Source: Deltaproteobacteria bacterium
GTDB taxonomy: Bacteria; Myxococcota_A; Polyangia; Polyangiales; Polyangiaceae
Reading direction: 5' to 3'
Assembly (NCBI GenBank): GCA_016209145.1
Contig: JACQWT010000046.1
Span: forward strand, 7,564 to 55,807
Length of the DNA: 48,244 bases
The position numbers and the translations under genes are program-made. The stretch's first letter is position 1; every line of letters starts with the position of its first letter. The notes under the pieces are model-generated. The model ran no database searches. It saw only the letters and a list, made by a program, of their open reading frames with translations, and was not told the origin of the DNA. This document shows, piece after piece, positions 27,507 through 36,710 of this stretch.

Positions 27507-29909
27507 ATGGACGAGCCGACCAGGACCAGCATCGGGGCGTACAAGGTCATTCGCCGTCTCGAGGACGCGGCCGGGGAGGCATACCTCGCCCGGTCGCCCG
27601 GCGGCGGGCGTTGTGTCGTCCGGCTCTTTAGCCGGACGCGGCAGGACGCCTGGGACGAGGTTCGGCGGCAGACGGCCATCTGTGCCAGGCTCGACCACCC
27701 GGCGGTCGCCAAGGTCGTCGACGCCTTCGAGGACGCCGGGAAGCTCGCCGTGGTGTCGAGCTTCTTCGAGGGGACGTACGTGTCCGCGATCCAGAAGCGG
27801 CTGCCCAAGGTCGGCAAGCAGCTTGGCGAGGCGGCGATCTGGTTCATCGGCCACCAGGTGTTGGGGGCCCTCGCGCAGGCGCACGCTGCCGCGGACGAAT
27901 CGGGCGACTTCGTGGCCGTCTGCCACGGGCACCTGGGCCCGCCGCACGTGCACGTCACCTGGGACGGCGTCGTGCGCGTGCATGGGCTGGGGCTCGCCGC
28001 GCTGCTCGGCGACGAGGGCCTGGGCGTGGACGATGCCTTCATTGCGCCCGAGCAGCGCAAGGGTGGCCGTGTCACGCCGCGCGGCGACATCTTCTCCGCC
28101 GCTGCCTTGCTCTACGCCATGCTCGCCGGAAGGCCGCCCGAGCCAGGGGCCAAGCTCGCGGGCATTGCGGCGCTCGCCGCGCCGCTTCCCGAGCAGTTCG
28201 CCGAGCTGTTCGAGCGGGCGCTCGAGCCCTCGGTTTCACGCCGCAAGGTCACGAGCGCCGAGTTCGAGCATGCGCTGCGCGAGCTCGTCGATGCGGCCGA
28301 AGGCCAGGAGGAGCTCAAGGCGGCGGCGGCCTTGCTGCGCCGGGGCGGCACGCAGCTTGGCATGGGGCGCCCTGCGATGGCGGGCGCGATGGCAGCAGCA
28401 GCAAGGCAAACCATTACGGCGCCTCGGGCTCCTGTCGCCGCGCCGAGCGACGCGGCCCCGAGCGGGCCGGCGCCGCGCTCGGCCGGGCCCGCCTCCCTCG
28501 ACCCCGAGGCGCCGGCGCTCGACTGGGATCTTCCGCCGGAGCCAGTGGCGCGCCCGCCTGCCGTGGCTGCCGCGGCGGCGCGCGGTCCGGCCGAGGATCT
28601 CGCGGGCCTGACCAAGACCGTCGCGCTGGCGCAGGACGCGCTCAAGCCCGAGGCAAGCGGAACCGTGGTGCTGCCCGATCTCGATTGGGGCGGCGCCGAG
28701 GGGGACGACCACGCTCGGCCGCAGCGGCCCGCCCCGGGACCCGACAGGCGCGCCGGGGCCGGCGTCGCCAAGGTGCCGGCCGGGCCGGCAGCTCGCGCGC
28801 CCGCGCCCAGAGCGCCGGCCGCGGCGCCGCTCGCCGTCGCTCCGAGCAGGCCGGTCAAGGCCCCGGCAGCGGTGGCGGCGGTCGAGCCTCCGCGGCGAGC
28901 GGCTCCGCCCCGACGAGAGCCCCCGCCCGCGGCGCCGCCCAGGAAAGATGCCGTGCCCGCAGCGCCGGTCGTAGAGGCGCCTGCGCCTGTGGCGCCGGCC
29001 GTGGAGGCGCTCCCCGCGCCTGCCGGCGAGGCAGAGGAGTTCGACGGGGCGGTGACAACGGTTGCGCTGCCCGACTCGAAGCGGGTGCCCGCGGCGCCTC
29101 CCTCGCCCGCCCCAGCTTCGCAGCCGGCCGGAGCGGACAAGACGGTGGCTCTGGACGAGGCTGGGGCCGAGGCCGCGCTCGGGCCAACGGTCGGCTTGGC
29201 CGATCTCGTCGGCCCTGCCGGCCCCCCGGCGGTGGTGGCCCCGGCGCCAGCGCTGGACGACCTGTTGGCGGCCGAGCTTGCACGGGGCCCCGAGGCGCTT
29301 GCCGCCGCCGAAGAGGGGCCGTCCACACCGTGGAGCGCACCGGCGGAGCTTGGGGCGGCGCCTCCGCCCCCCAAGCCGCTGTCGCTGCTGCAGGCCGCGC
29401 TCGTCTCGCTCGCGACGGCCGTGGTCGTGATGGTAGCCGGCATCTGGCTCACGAGATGGCAGGCAGGTGCCGGCGACGAGGTCGTGCTCGGCGCGTCGTC
29501 GCCGGCGAGCAAGGGGGAGCCTGTGGCGGCGGTTTCGGGGGCGACGACTGCCGGCGGCGCGGCACCGAGCGCCAGGGCCACGGCTCCGCCCACGACCGCC
29601 CCGGCGACGTCGGCGCCGGCGCCGCCCGTCCCGGCGGCGAGCGCGGCGCCGACCGCGGCCGGCGGGCCGGATCCGGCGACCCTGCCGCCGGACATGGGCT
29701 TGCTGCTCGTGGTCTTCTCGGGCCCGCCGGAGGCACTGGTGTACCTCAAGGGAAAGAGCGTCGGGCCGGTCGGCCGGCCGGTGCAAACCAAGTGCGGCTT
29801 CAACAACGTGCGCGTCGGCAAGGAACCCGGCCCCGTCTACCTCTCCGAGGGCAAACCGGTCAGCGTCAAGTGCCAGGCGCTCACCGAGGTGGTCATGAGC
29901 CCGAAGTGA
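27507..29909 (+). CDS. Kinase-fold protein, probably a pseudokinase, with Pro/Ala-rich linker, TM segment and extracytoplasmic C-terminal domain
   Basis: YKVIRRLEDAAGEAYLARSPGGGRCVVRLFS; HGHLGPPHVHVTWDGVVRVHGLGLAAL in place of HRD/DFG; FIAPEQRKGGRVTPRGDIFSAAALLYAMLAGRPP; TM LLQAALVSLATAVVVMVAGIWLTRW. Confidence 0.85.
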   Translation: MDEPTRTSIGAYKVIRRLEDAAGEAYLARSPGGGRCVVRLFSRTRQDAWDEVRRQTAICARLDHPAVAKVVDAFEDAGKLAVVSSFFEGTYVSAIQKRLPKVGKQLGEAAIWFIGHQVLGALAQAHAAADESGDFVAVCHGHLGPPHVHVTWDGVVRVHGLGLAALLGDEGLGVDDAFIAPEQRKGGRVTPRGDIFSAAALLYAMLAGRPPEPGAKLAGIAALAAPLPEQFAELFERALEPSVSRRKVTSAEFEHALRELVDAAEGQEELKAAAALLRRGGTQLGMGRPAMAGAMAAAARQTITAPRAPVAAPSDAAPSGPAPRSAGPASLDPEAPALDWDLPPEPVARPPAVAAAAARGPAEDLAGLTKTVALAQDALKPEASGTVVLPDLDWGGAEGDDHARPQRPAPGPDRRAGAGVAKVPAGPAARAPAPRAPAAAPLAVAPSRPVKAPAAVAAVEPPRRAAPPRREPPPAAPPRKDAVPAAPVVEAPAPVAPAVEALPAPAGEAEEFDGAVTTVALPDSKRVPAAPPSPAPASQPAGADKTVALDEAGAEAALGPTVGLADLVGPAGPPAVVAPAPALDDLLAAELARGPEALAAAEEGPSTPWSAPAELGAAPPPPKPLSLLQAALVSLATAVVVMVAGIWLTRWQAGAGDEVVLGASSPASKGEPVAAVSGATTAGGAAPSARATAPPTTAPATSAPAPPVPAASAAPTAAGGPDPATLPPDMGLLLVVFSGPPEALVYLKGKSVGPVGRPVQTKCGFNNVRVGKEPGPVYLSEGKPVSVKCQALTEVVMSPK

Positions 29910-29919
29910 CGGCGGAACT

Positions 29920-30624
29920 TCACTCGGCTTGAGCCACCGTCAACCCGAGCACGTCGCGTGCTCCGCTGGCGCGCAGCACCGCCGCGCAGGCATCCAGCGT
30001 GGCTCCGGTCGTGACGATGTCGTCCACGAGCAGCACCAGGCGGCCGCGCACTTGGTCGGGGCGCGAGACTACGAAGGCTCCCCGCACGTTGGCGCGGCGC
30101 GCCGCGCGAGACAGCCCGGCCTGAGGCGGCGTGTCCGCGGTGCGGAGCAGCGCGCGGGACCGCAGCGGGACACCGAGGTCGGCGGCCACGCGACCGGCGA
30201 TGAGCGCGGCCTGGTTGAAGCCTCGCTCGGCGAGGCGGCGCCGGTGCAGGGGCACGGGGACGGCGACGTCCGGCCGCTGTGCGAGACCACGGGCGGCCCG
30301 GAGGGCGAGCTCGCCCATGAGCCTACCCAGATCCGGCCGGCCGCCGTACTTCAGGCGACGCAGCGCGTCGCGGAGCGGTCCGCCGTAGGCAGCGTAGGAA
30401 ACGACCGGGGTGGCCTGGGTGCCGGGCGGGGACGGCCGCCGAGGGGCGGCGGGCAGCAGCGCCCGCGCACAGGGCGCACAGAAGACCGCTTCGGCGTCCA
30501 GGGGAAGGTCGCAGGCGCTGCAGTACGGCGAGCTCAGGGCATGGAGCAGGAGCGGCGGGAGCAGCCGCAGGGGCGCCGGCAGCGGCCAGACGGACTCTCG
30601 CGGGACGCAGGGGAGGGAGCGCAT
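29920..30624 (-). CDS. comF: ComF family phosphoribosyltransferase-like protein
   Basis: CSACDLPLDAEAVFCAPCARAL zinc motif; LKYGGRPDLGRLMGELAL; VPVPLHRRRLAERGFNQAALIA; RLVLLVDDIVTTGATLDACAAVLRASGA. Confidence 0.92.
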   Translation of the reverse strand: MRSLPCVPRESVWPLPAPLRLLPPLLLHALSSPYCSACDLPLDAEAVFCAPCARALLPAAPRRPSPPGTQATPVVSYAAYGGPLRDALRRLKYGGRPDLGRLMGELALRAARGLAQRPDVAVPVPLHRRRLAERGFNQAALIAGRVAADLGVPLRSRALLRTADTPPQAGLSRAARRANVRGAFVVSRPDQVRGRLVLLVDDIVTTGATLDACAAVLRASGARDVLGLTVAQAE

Positions 30625-30740
30625 GCACGATCATCGACGCGGCCGCACGTCGAGTTGCGCGAAATCGCCTCACCCATGCTAGGTTTGGCGTATGCAATCG
30701 GGGCGAGCCGCGACGGCTCGGTCTCGGTAGCGGGGAGCGC

Positions 30741-33197
30741 ATGGCGGCCGAACAGTGGCGGTGGACCGACGAAGGCGGCGTGCAGCGTCTCCTGCGCGGC
30801 GAGGAGCTGCGCGAGGCGCTGATCGACGGGCGCCTCAGGCCCGACACTCTCGTGTGGAAGCGCGGGATGAAGTCCTGGCTGCCTGCTGCGTCGGTGCCCG
30901 AGCTGGCGCAGGAGATCGCGGCGGTTGCCGCGGCGGGGGTGGGTGAGCGGGCGGCGCGGCCGTCGGATCGCCCGTCCCGCCAGCCCTCGAACATCGTCGA
31001 CATAGAAGCGTTGCGGTCCCAGGGACGTGGGGGCGGCGGCGACGAGCTGGCGCAGGGGCCGCGTAAGGCCGTGCGCAAGGGAGGGCCGAAGATCGCGGCG
31101 GCAAAGCCGGAGGGGCTGCTGCGACGAAGCAACACCATGCGCGACGGGCTTTGGGCGCCGCCCGCGCCGGAGCAGCCCGAGCAGACCGCCACGCTGATCA
31201 AGCCCAGAGGCGGGCCAGCCGAGCCGGCACGGGCCGGCGACGACGACGGGCCCACCGCGGCCGGGGGGACGCGCGCTCCTCTGGCCGGCGCCGGGGTCCT
31301 CGATCCGCTCAGCGACAGCACCGTGACCAACCCGCGGCCGCTGGCGCCTGCCGCGGGCGAAGGGCGATCCGCCGCCGCGGCGGCGCTTGACGAGCTCGCG
31401 GGCGCGCCCGAAGCGCCACCCTCGGCGCGCACCGCCGTACGCAACGCCGGACCCAAGGTCGTCGTGAAGGCCCGGGCAACGCTGGTCTCCGAGGCTGAGG
31501 CGCCGGGCGCCGGGACGGCGGCGGCGCCACGCGGGCAGCAAGGCCCGGCGACGGGCGAGGGGCGCCGGGCGCTGCCCCCGCCCGCCTCGCGGCGGGGAGC
31601 GCCGCCGCCTGCTCGACCGAGCTCCCCGGCGCCGGCCGCGCCGGCCGGCGAAGAAGCTGGTCCTGCGGCCGACGCCGCGACAGCACCGGCCATCGCGGAC
31701 GCGAGCGCCGGGCCGCTACCCCCCACGCTGCTGAGCGAGCCGCAGGCGCCGGCCGCTCGGCCCGCCCCCAGGCCTCCGGTGCGGGCCCCGGCCCCCCGCG
31801 AGAAAGTGCACAGCTCGGCACCGCCTCTTGCCTCGTTTCGCGACGGCGCGCCCGTCCGGCCTCCGGTCGAGGTCGCCCCGCCGCCGGACGAGCGCCGGGA
31901 GCTGCCCTCGTTCGCATTGCAGCCTTGGGCGGCCGGCGATCCGACGAACGCCGCCGCCGCGGCTGCGCTGTCGAGCGCCCTGGTGGGGGGACACGGGCCG
32001 GGCGCAGGCTGGCTGCAGCGGCCGGTGCTGGCGCAGCGCTGGCACCTGCTCGCCATCGCTACGGGCGCTTCGGTTCTGGTCATTCTCTCCTTCGCGCTGG
32101 GGCGAGCGTCGAAGTCGGAACCTGCCGGCGGCCCGGCCGGGCCCGGTTCGACCGTGCTTGCCGCCGGGACTGCGCCCGCGCCCTCAGCCCCGGCGGCTGC
32201 GGCGCCAGCGCTGCGGCCTTGCCTCATGTCGCGCGCGCCCTCGCGCTGGGCACCGCAGGCGGACCACCGGATCCCGTTCGAGACGGGCGCCGCGCCGGAC
32301 GGCAAGCTGGCGATAGGCTACGCCCGGGATCAGGAGCGGCCGGCCGGCATGCTGGTCGATCCCTCCACCGGGGACATCGAGCATCCGGAGACGCCGCCGA
32401 GCGGCTCCGGGAAGCTCGAGCGCGTGGTGCCGCTCGCGGCAGAGGGAGGCTCGGTGCGCTTCGAGGCATCGCTCGTGGACGCCCCGGGGATCGCTCGGGC
32501 GGTGTACGTGCCGGGGCGCAAACCCTTCCTCATCGGCTTCGCCGACGAAGTGGTCGTATCCGCATCCTCCGCCTCCGCAGACAAGCGCAAGCTCTGGGCG
32601 CTCGACGGGGAGGGTCGGCCCGAGGCGCTCAAGGTGGCCGTGGCCGAGAGGCGGGGCGTGGCCGTGACCTACCGGCACGGCGGGGACGCGTGGCTCGGAT
32701 GGCTCAAGGAAGGCGGCAAGGTCGGCCACGAGGGGAGCCGCGTGGCCTACGGGGGCAGCGCCGGAGTCGGCAAGCCCGCCGTGGCCCACAACGGCACGGA
32801 CGTGTCGGTGGTCTTCACCGTGCTCGGCTCGGGCGGCGAGAGAGCGCGCCTGTTCTGGGGCCACGCGCCTCTCGGCAAGCCGGTCACCAAGGCCGCGGCC
32901 GTGACCCTGCCGGCCGGGGGGCCCGGCGGAGACGCCATCGCCCCGGCCGTGGCGGGGCTCCCCGGCGGCCGCTGGGTACTGATGTGGACCGAGGGGGGCC
33001 GCGGCAACCGGGCGCTTCGCGCCCAGACCTACGGCCCGGACTACGAGCCCCTGGGCGACGCGCTGCGCGTCTCGCCCTCCACCGGCGACTTCGGCCAGGG
33101 GGCGATCGGGGTGGTCGGCGAGCGCGTCGTCGTGCTCTTCTTGCTCAAGGCGAGGCGAGACTTCGAGGTATGGGGAACGGTGCTGCAATGCGAGTGA
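30741..33197 (+). CDS. GYF_2-domain protein with Pro-rich linker, TM segment and C-terminal beta-rich domain
   Basis: MAAEQWRWTDEGGVQRLLRGEELREALIDGRLRPDTLVWKRGMKSWLPAASVPEL; TM LLAIATGASVLVILSFALG; repeated RGVAVTYRHGG/WLGWLKEGG-type strands. Confidence 0.82.
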   Translation: MAAEQWRWTDEGGVQRLLRGEELREALIDGRLRPDTLVWKRGMKSWLPAASVPELAQEIAAVAAAGVGERAARPSDRPSRQPSNIVDIEALRSQGRGGGGDELAQGPRKAVRKGGPKIAAAKPEGLLRRSNTMRDGLWAPPAPEQPEQTATLIKPRGGPAEPARAGDDDGPTAAGGTRAPLAGAGVLDPLSDSTVTNPRPLAPAAGEGRSAAAAALDELAGAPEAPPSARTAVRNAGPKVVVKARATLVSEAEAPGAGTAAAPRGQQGPATGEGRRALPPPASRRGAPPPARPSSPAPAAPAGEEAGPAADAATAPAIADASAGPLPPTLLSEPQAPAARPAPRPPVRAPAPREKVHSSAPPLASFRDGAPVRPPVEVAPPPDERRELPSFALQPWAAGDPTNAAAAAALSSALVGGHGPGAGWLQRPVLAQRWHLLAIATGASVLVILSFALGRASKSEPAGGPAGPGSTVLAAGTAPAPSAPAAAAPALRPCLMSRAPSRWAPQADHRIPFETGAAPDGKLAIGYARDQERPAGMLVDPSTGDIEHPETPPSGSGKLERVVPLAAEGGSVRFEASLVDAPGIARAVYVPGRKPFLIGFADEVVVSASSASADKRKLWALDGEGRPEALKVAVAERRGVAVTYRHGGDAWLGWLKEGGKVGHEGSRVAYGGSAGVGKPAVAHNGTDVSVVFTVLGSGGERARLFWGHAPLGKPVTKAAAVTLPAGGPGGDAIAPAVAGLPGGRWVLMWTEGGRGNRALRAQTYGPDYEPLGDALRVSPSTGDFGQGAIGVVGERVVVLFLLKARRDFEVWGTVLQCE

Positions 33198-34024
33198 GGG
33201 TACTCGGCTCGGTGCTCGCCCTGCTGCTCGCGGCCGGCTCGGGCTGCTTTCTGAAGGCGGCGAGCTCGAAGATCGAGACCGGTGAGAAGATCGAGACGGG
33301 CAAGAAGCGCTTCGACGACTACTTCGCGTCCGTGGGCGAGCTGCGCGACGCGGCCCAGTCGGCGAAGGTCGATCTCTTCCCGATCCGCGAGCCGCTCTGG
33401 GAGGAGCTCGGTCTGCCGGTCGAGGTGTCGATCGTCGACCTGATGCAGGAGACGCGCCGTCGCGCCGCCAAGTTCCGCGACTACGGCGTGATCATGAACC
33501 TCAGGCTGACACCCACGCCGAAGGTGCTCACCGTGCGCGGCGAGCTGCAGCCCGACGCCAAGGACGAGAAGCTCATCCAGGCGGTGGAGGAGTCGGCCAT
33601 CCGCGCCATGCAGGCGTACAAGCAGTTGAGCGAGATGATGGCCCTGGCCTACAAGCTCGACGCCCAGCGTCCCGCCCTCGCCGAAGAGGCCGAGCGCCTG
33701 CGCGCCGACGACGGCAACCGGGCGCTGGTGGAGCGCGAGCTCGTGGCGGCCGGACGGGTGCTGGAGGCCACGAAGAAGAAGCTCGAGGACACGGGCGAGC
33801 GGCTGGCCCTGTACACCATCGAGCTGATGGGCGCGGTCGATACCGGGGCGGCCGACACCGTGGAGGAGCAGTGCGAGCAGCTCAAGCTCGACGCCAAGGA
33901 GCGGGCCGAGCAGGCCAAGAACCGCCCCCCGCCTCCGCCCCCGCCCCCCGCGCGCGCGCCGCCGCGGCCGGGTCCGCCGGCACCCCCGCGCCCGCAGCCG
34001 GGGGGCGACGACTTCGAGATGTAG
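33188..34024 (+). CDS. Putative lipoprotein, helical, Pro-rich C-terminus
   Basis: MRVRVLGSVLALLLAAGSGCFLKAASS lipobox; 10-bp overlap with upstream gene. Confidence 0.82.
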   Translation: MRVRVLGSVLALLLAAGSGCFLKAASSKIETGEKIETGKKRFDDYFASVGELRDAAQSAKVDLFPIREPLWEELGLPVEVSIVDLMQETRRRAAKFRDYGVIMNLRLTPTPKVLTVRGELQPDAKDEKLIQAVEESAIRAMQAYKQLSEMMALAYKLDAQRPALAEEAERLRADDGNRALVERELVAAGRVLEATKKKLEDTGERLALYTIELMGAVDTGAADTVEEQCEQLKLDAKERAEQAKNRPPPPPPPPARAPPRPGPPAPPRPQPGGDDFEM

Positions 34025-34077
34025 GCGGCCAACTGCTGATGGCTATCCGCTAGCGGCTATGGGGTAGACTCTCGCCC

Positions 34078-34980
34078 ATGCTCGTGGTCGGAGTAGACGG
34101 CCGGCGCCGAGGCTGGATCGCGGTGGCGATCGAGCAGGGCGCATTCGCGGGCGCGTCCGTCTTCGCCGATCTGCGCACGCTCGTCTCCCGGCTTACCACG
34201 GCGGAGGTCATCGGAGTAAACTTGCCGGTCGGGCTGCTGGAGAGCGGCCTGCGCTTGTGCGATCGGCTGGCCCAGCACGAGGCCGGGCCGCTCGCCCAGC
34301 GCGTGCTGCTCGTGCCGCCCCGCCCCGTTCTGCAAGAGCCGAGCGCGGAGCAGGCCGAGGCCGCCTGCCGGCGGTTGTGCGGCGAGGCGCTGTGCCGCAC
34401 GAGTTACGCCCTACGCGACAGGATTCTCGAGCTGGACGCCGTGGTCCACGACCCCGCCCTGGCGGCCGGGCGCTCCGGAGACGAGGACGGCCCCACGATG
34501 AGGCTGGATCGGCGCCGGGCGTTCTCGGCGCCGGGCCGGCACCACGCGCGCATCATCGACCGGGAGGGCGGCCTGGCCGCCCGCCACGGGGCGCGCGTCA
34601 TCGACCGGCCGAGCGACCGCCCGGCCGTCCCGAGCCCCTTGCCGCCCAGCTCCGCGCCTGCCGCGGCGGGCACCGCTCCGGGCGGATGGATCATCGAAGC
34701 CCACGCCGAGCTGTCCTTCGGGGCCATGACGGGCGCGCCCCTGCTACACGCCGGCGATAGCATCGAGGGGCGGGTGGCGCGCCACCGCGCGATCGAGCGC
34801 GCCGGCATCCGGTTCCCGAGCACGCTCGTCGAGACGGGCGGCGCCTGCGTCGACGACCTGCTGGACGCCGCCGCCGTGGCCTGGACGGCCGGGCGCTACG
34901 CTCGCGGCGAAGCCCACAGCCTGCCCGCGCCCGAGCACTGGCAGCGCGACGCCTGGCAGAGTGTCGCGATCTGGTGCTGA
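34078..34980 (+). CDS. DUF429 family protein with low-complexity insertion
   Basis: [21 protein letters not shown]...[19 protein letters not shown]...[22 protein letters not shown]...[17 protein letters not shown]. Confidence 0.82.
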   Translation: MLVVGVDGRRRGWIAVAIEQGAFAGASVFADLRTLVSRLTTAEVIGVNLPVGLLESGLRLCDRLAQHEAGPLAQRVLLVPPRPVLQEPSAEQAEAACRRLCGEALCRTSYALRDRILELDAVVHDPALAAGRSGDEDGPTMRLDRRRAFSAPGRHHARIIDREGGLAARHGARVIDRPSDRPAVPSPLPPSSAPAAAGTAPGGWIIEAHAELSFGAMTGAPLLHAGDSIEGRVARHRAIERAGIRFPSTLVETGGACVDDLLDAAAVAWTAGRYARGEAHSLPAPEHWQRDAWQSVAIWC

Positions 34981-35023
34981 CTGCTATCCGTCAACCGTCA
35001 ACTGTCGACCTAGGAGTTTCAAG

Positions 35024-35539
35024 ATGGCCAATCCCACCGCAGTGTTCGAGACCTCGCTCGGCACCTTCCAGGCGGAGATCTTCCTCGACAAGATGCCGAT
35101 CACCGCACAGAACTTCCTCAGCCTCGCGAAGAGCGGCTTCTACGACGGGCTGCACTTCCACCGCGTCATCCCGAAGTTCATGGTGCAGTTCGGCTGCCCC
35201 AACAGCCGCGATCCGTACAGCCCGCGCGCCGGCACGGGCGGCCCGCCGCACGGCACCATCCCGGACGAGCATCCGCCTGGCGCCAAGCTCTCGAACGAGC
35301 CCGGCACGCTGGCCATGGCCAACACCGGCCGGCCCAATAGCGGCGGCTGCCAGTTCTTCATCAACACGAAGCACAACGACTACTTGGACTGGTTCACGCC
35401 CGGGCCGTCCAAGCACCCGGTTTTCGGCCGCGTCACGGCGGGCATGGACGTGGTGGGTCGGATCGAGACCACGCCCACCGACGACAAGGACCGCCCCGCC
35501 ACTCCGGTGCAGATGGTCCGCGTCAGCGTCGTCGAGTAG
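35024..35539 (+). CDS. Cyclophilin-type peptidyl-prolyl cis-trans isomerase
   Basis: [53 protein letters not shown]...[27 protein letters not shown]. Confidence 0.96.
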   Translation: MANPTAVFETSLGTFQAEIFLDKMPITAQNFLSLAKSGFYDGLHFHRVIPKFMVQFGCPNSRDPYSPRAGTGGPPHGTIPDEHPPGAKLSNEPGTLAMANTGRPNSGGCQFFINTKHNDYLDWFTPGPSKHPVFGRVTAGMDVVGRIETTPTDDKDRPATPVQMVRVSVVE

Positions 35540-35540
35540 C

Positions 35541-36569
35541 TCAGTAGAAGTCCGGCACGAAGCTCTGCTCGCCGATGGGCGGACGCTGGTAGCCCGTCGA
35601 GGGCTGCCGCGGCGGCAGCTCGATCGGCGGCGGCGTCACGTCCTGGTAGGGGATCTGGCCGAGCAGGTGGCGGATGCAGTTCAGGGCCGCCCGCCGCTTG
35701 TCGTTCGAGTTCACCACGCACCAGCGGCACTGGCCGATGTCGGTGAACTCGAACATCACGTCCTTGGCCCGGGAGTACTCCTCCCAGCGCCGGCGCGACT
35801 CGAGATCCATCGGGCTGAGCTTCCAGCGCTTGGTCGCCGTATCCACGCGCGCCTGGAACCGCCGCTCCTGCTCCTCGTCGCTGACCGAGAACCAGTACTT
35901 GAGGAGCTTGATGCCGGAGCGCACGATGAGGCGCTCGAACTCGGGGCACGAGCGCAGAAACTCGCGGTAGTCCTCGCGCGTGCAGAAGCCCATCACCTTC
36001 TCGACGCCGGCGCGGTTGTACCAGCTCCGGTCGAAGAGCACGATCTCGCCCGCGCTAGGCAGGTGCTCGACGTAGCGCTGGAAGTACCACTGGGTTCGCT
36101 CCCGCTCGGTGGGCGTGCCCAGGGCGACCACGCGGCAGCCGCGCGGGTTCATGGGCTCGCTGATGCGCTTGATCACGCCGCCCTTGCCGGCCGCGTCGCG
36201 GCCCTCGAACAGCACCACGACCTTCAGGCCCTGGTCCTTGATCCAGTACTGGAGCTTGACGAGCTCGGTCTGCAGCCGGGCGAGCTCCTTGTCGTAGAAG
36301 CGCCGCTTGAGCTTGCGCGGTTTCTCCGTGGCCGCCTCGGCGCCGGCGGCTTCCTTCTTGTGCTTCTTCCCCTTCTTCTTCTTCTTGCTCTTCTTGTCCT
36401 TCTTGCGCTCGGGCAGCGGCGTGCCCACCGCGGCAGGCTCGCCGCCCGCCTCCTGCGACGCCGGCCCGCCAGGCTCGGCCCCCGAGCCGCGCTCCTCAGC
36501 GCCGCTTTGCTCGTCCGGCCCGGGCTGGTCGCCGTTGCCTGCCCGCTGTTGCTCCTTGCTCTTCCCCAT
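35541..36569 (-). CDS. ppk2: Polyphosphate kinase 2 (PPK2) family protein with Lys-rich N-terminus
   Basis: LKVVVLFEGRDAAGKGGVIKRISEPMNPRGCRVVALGTPTERERTQWYFQRYVEHLPSAGEIVLFDRSWYNRAGVEKVMGFC; N-terminal KKDKKSKKKKKGKKHKKE. Confidence 0.95.
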   Translation of the reverse strand: MGKSKEQQRAGNGDQPGPDEQSGAEERGSGAEPGGPASQEAGGEPAAVGTPLPERKKDKKSKKKKKGKKHKKEAAGAEAATEKPRKLKRRFYDKELARLQTELVKLQYWIKDQGLKVVVLFEGRDAAGKGGVIKRISEPMNPRGCRVVALGTPTERERTQWYFQRYVEHLPSAGEIVLFDRSWYNRAGVEKVMGFCTREDYREFLRSCPEFERLIVRSGIKLLKYWFSVSDEEQERRFQARVDTATKRWKLSPMDLESRRRWEEYSRAKDVMFEFTDIGQCRWCVVNSNDKRRAALNCIRHLLGQIPYQDVTPPPIELPPRQPSTGYQRPPIGEQSFVPDFY

Positions 36570-36710
36570 CGCTAGCTCCGGCCCCGGCGCCACGCGGGGC
36601 AAAGACTGCCTCTTAGCACGATTGCGGTTGCACTGGGCAGCGGCCTTCCCCGGGGCGTATGCTGACTAGACTTGCGCCTCACGCCCGCCGCCTACCAAGG
36701 GAGATCCGCC

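Noticed and set aside
25654-28611. 985-aa plus-strand ORF
   Set aside because: Crosses several genes on both strands and repeat family A; low-complexity Arg/Ala/Gly composition.
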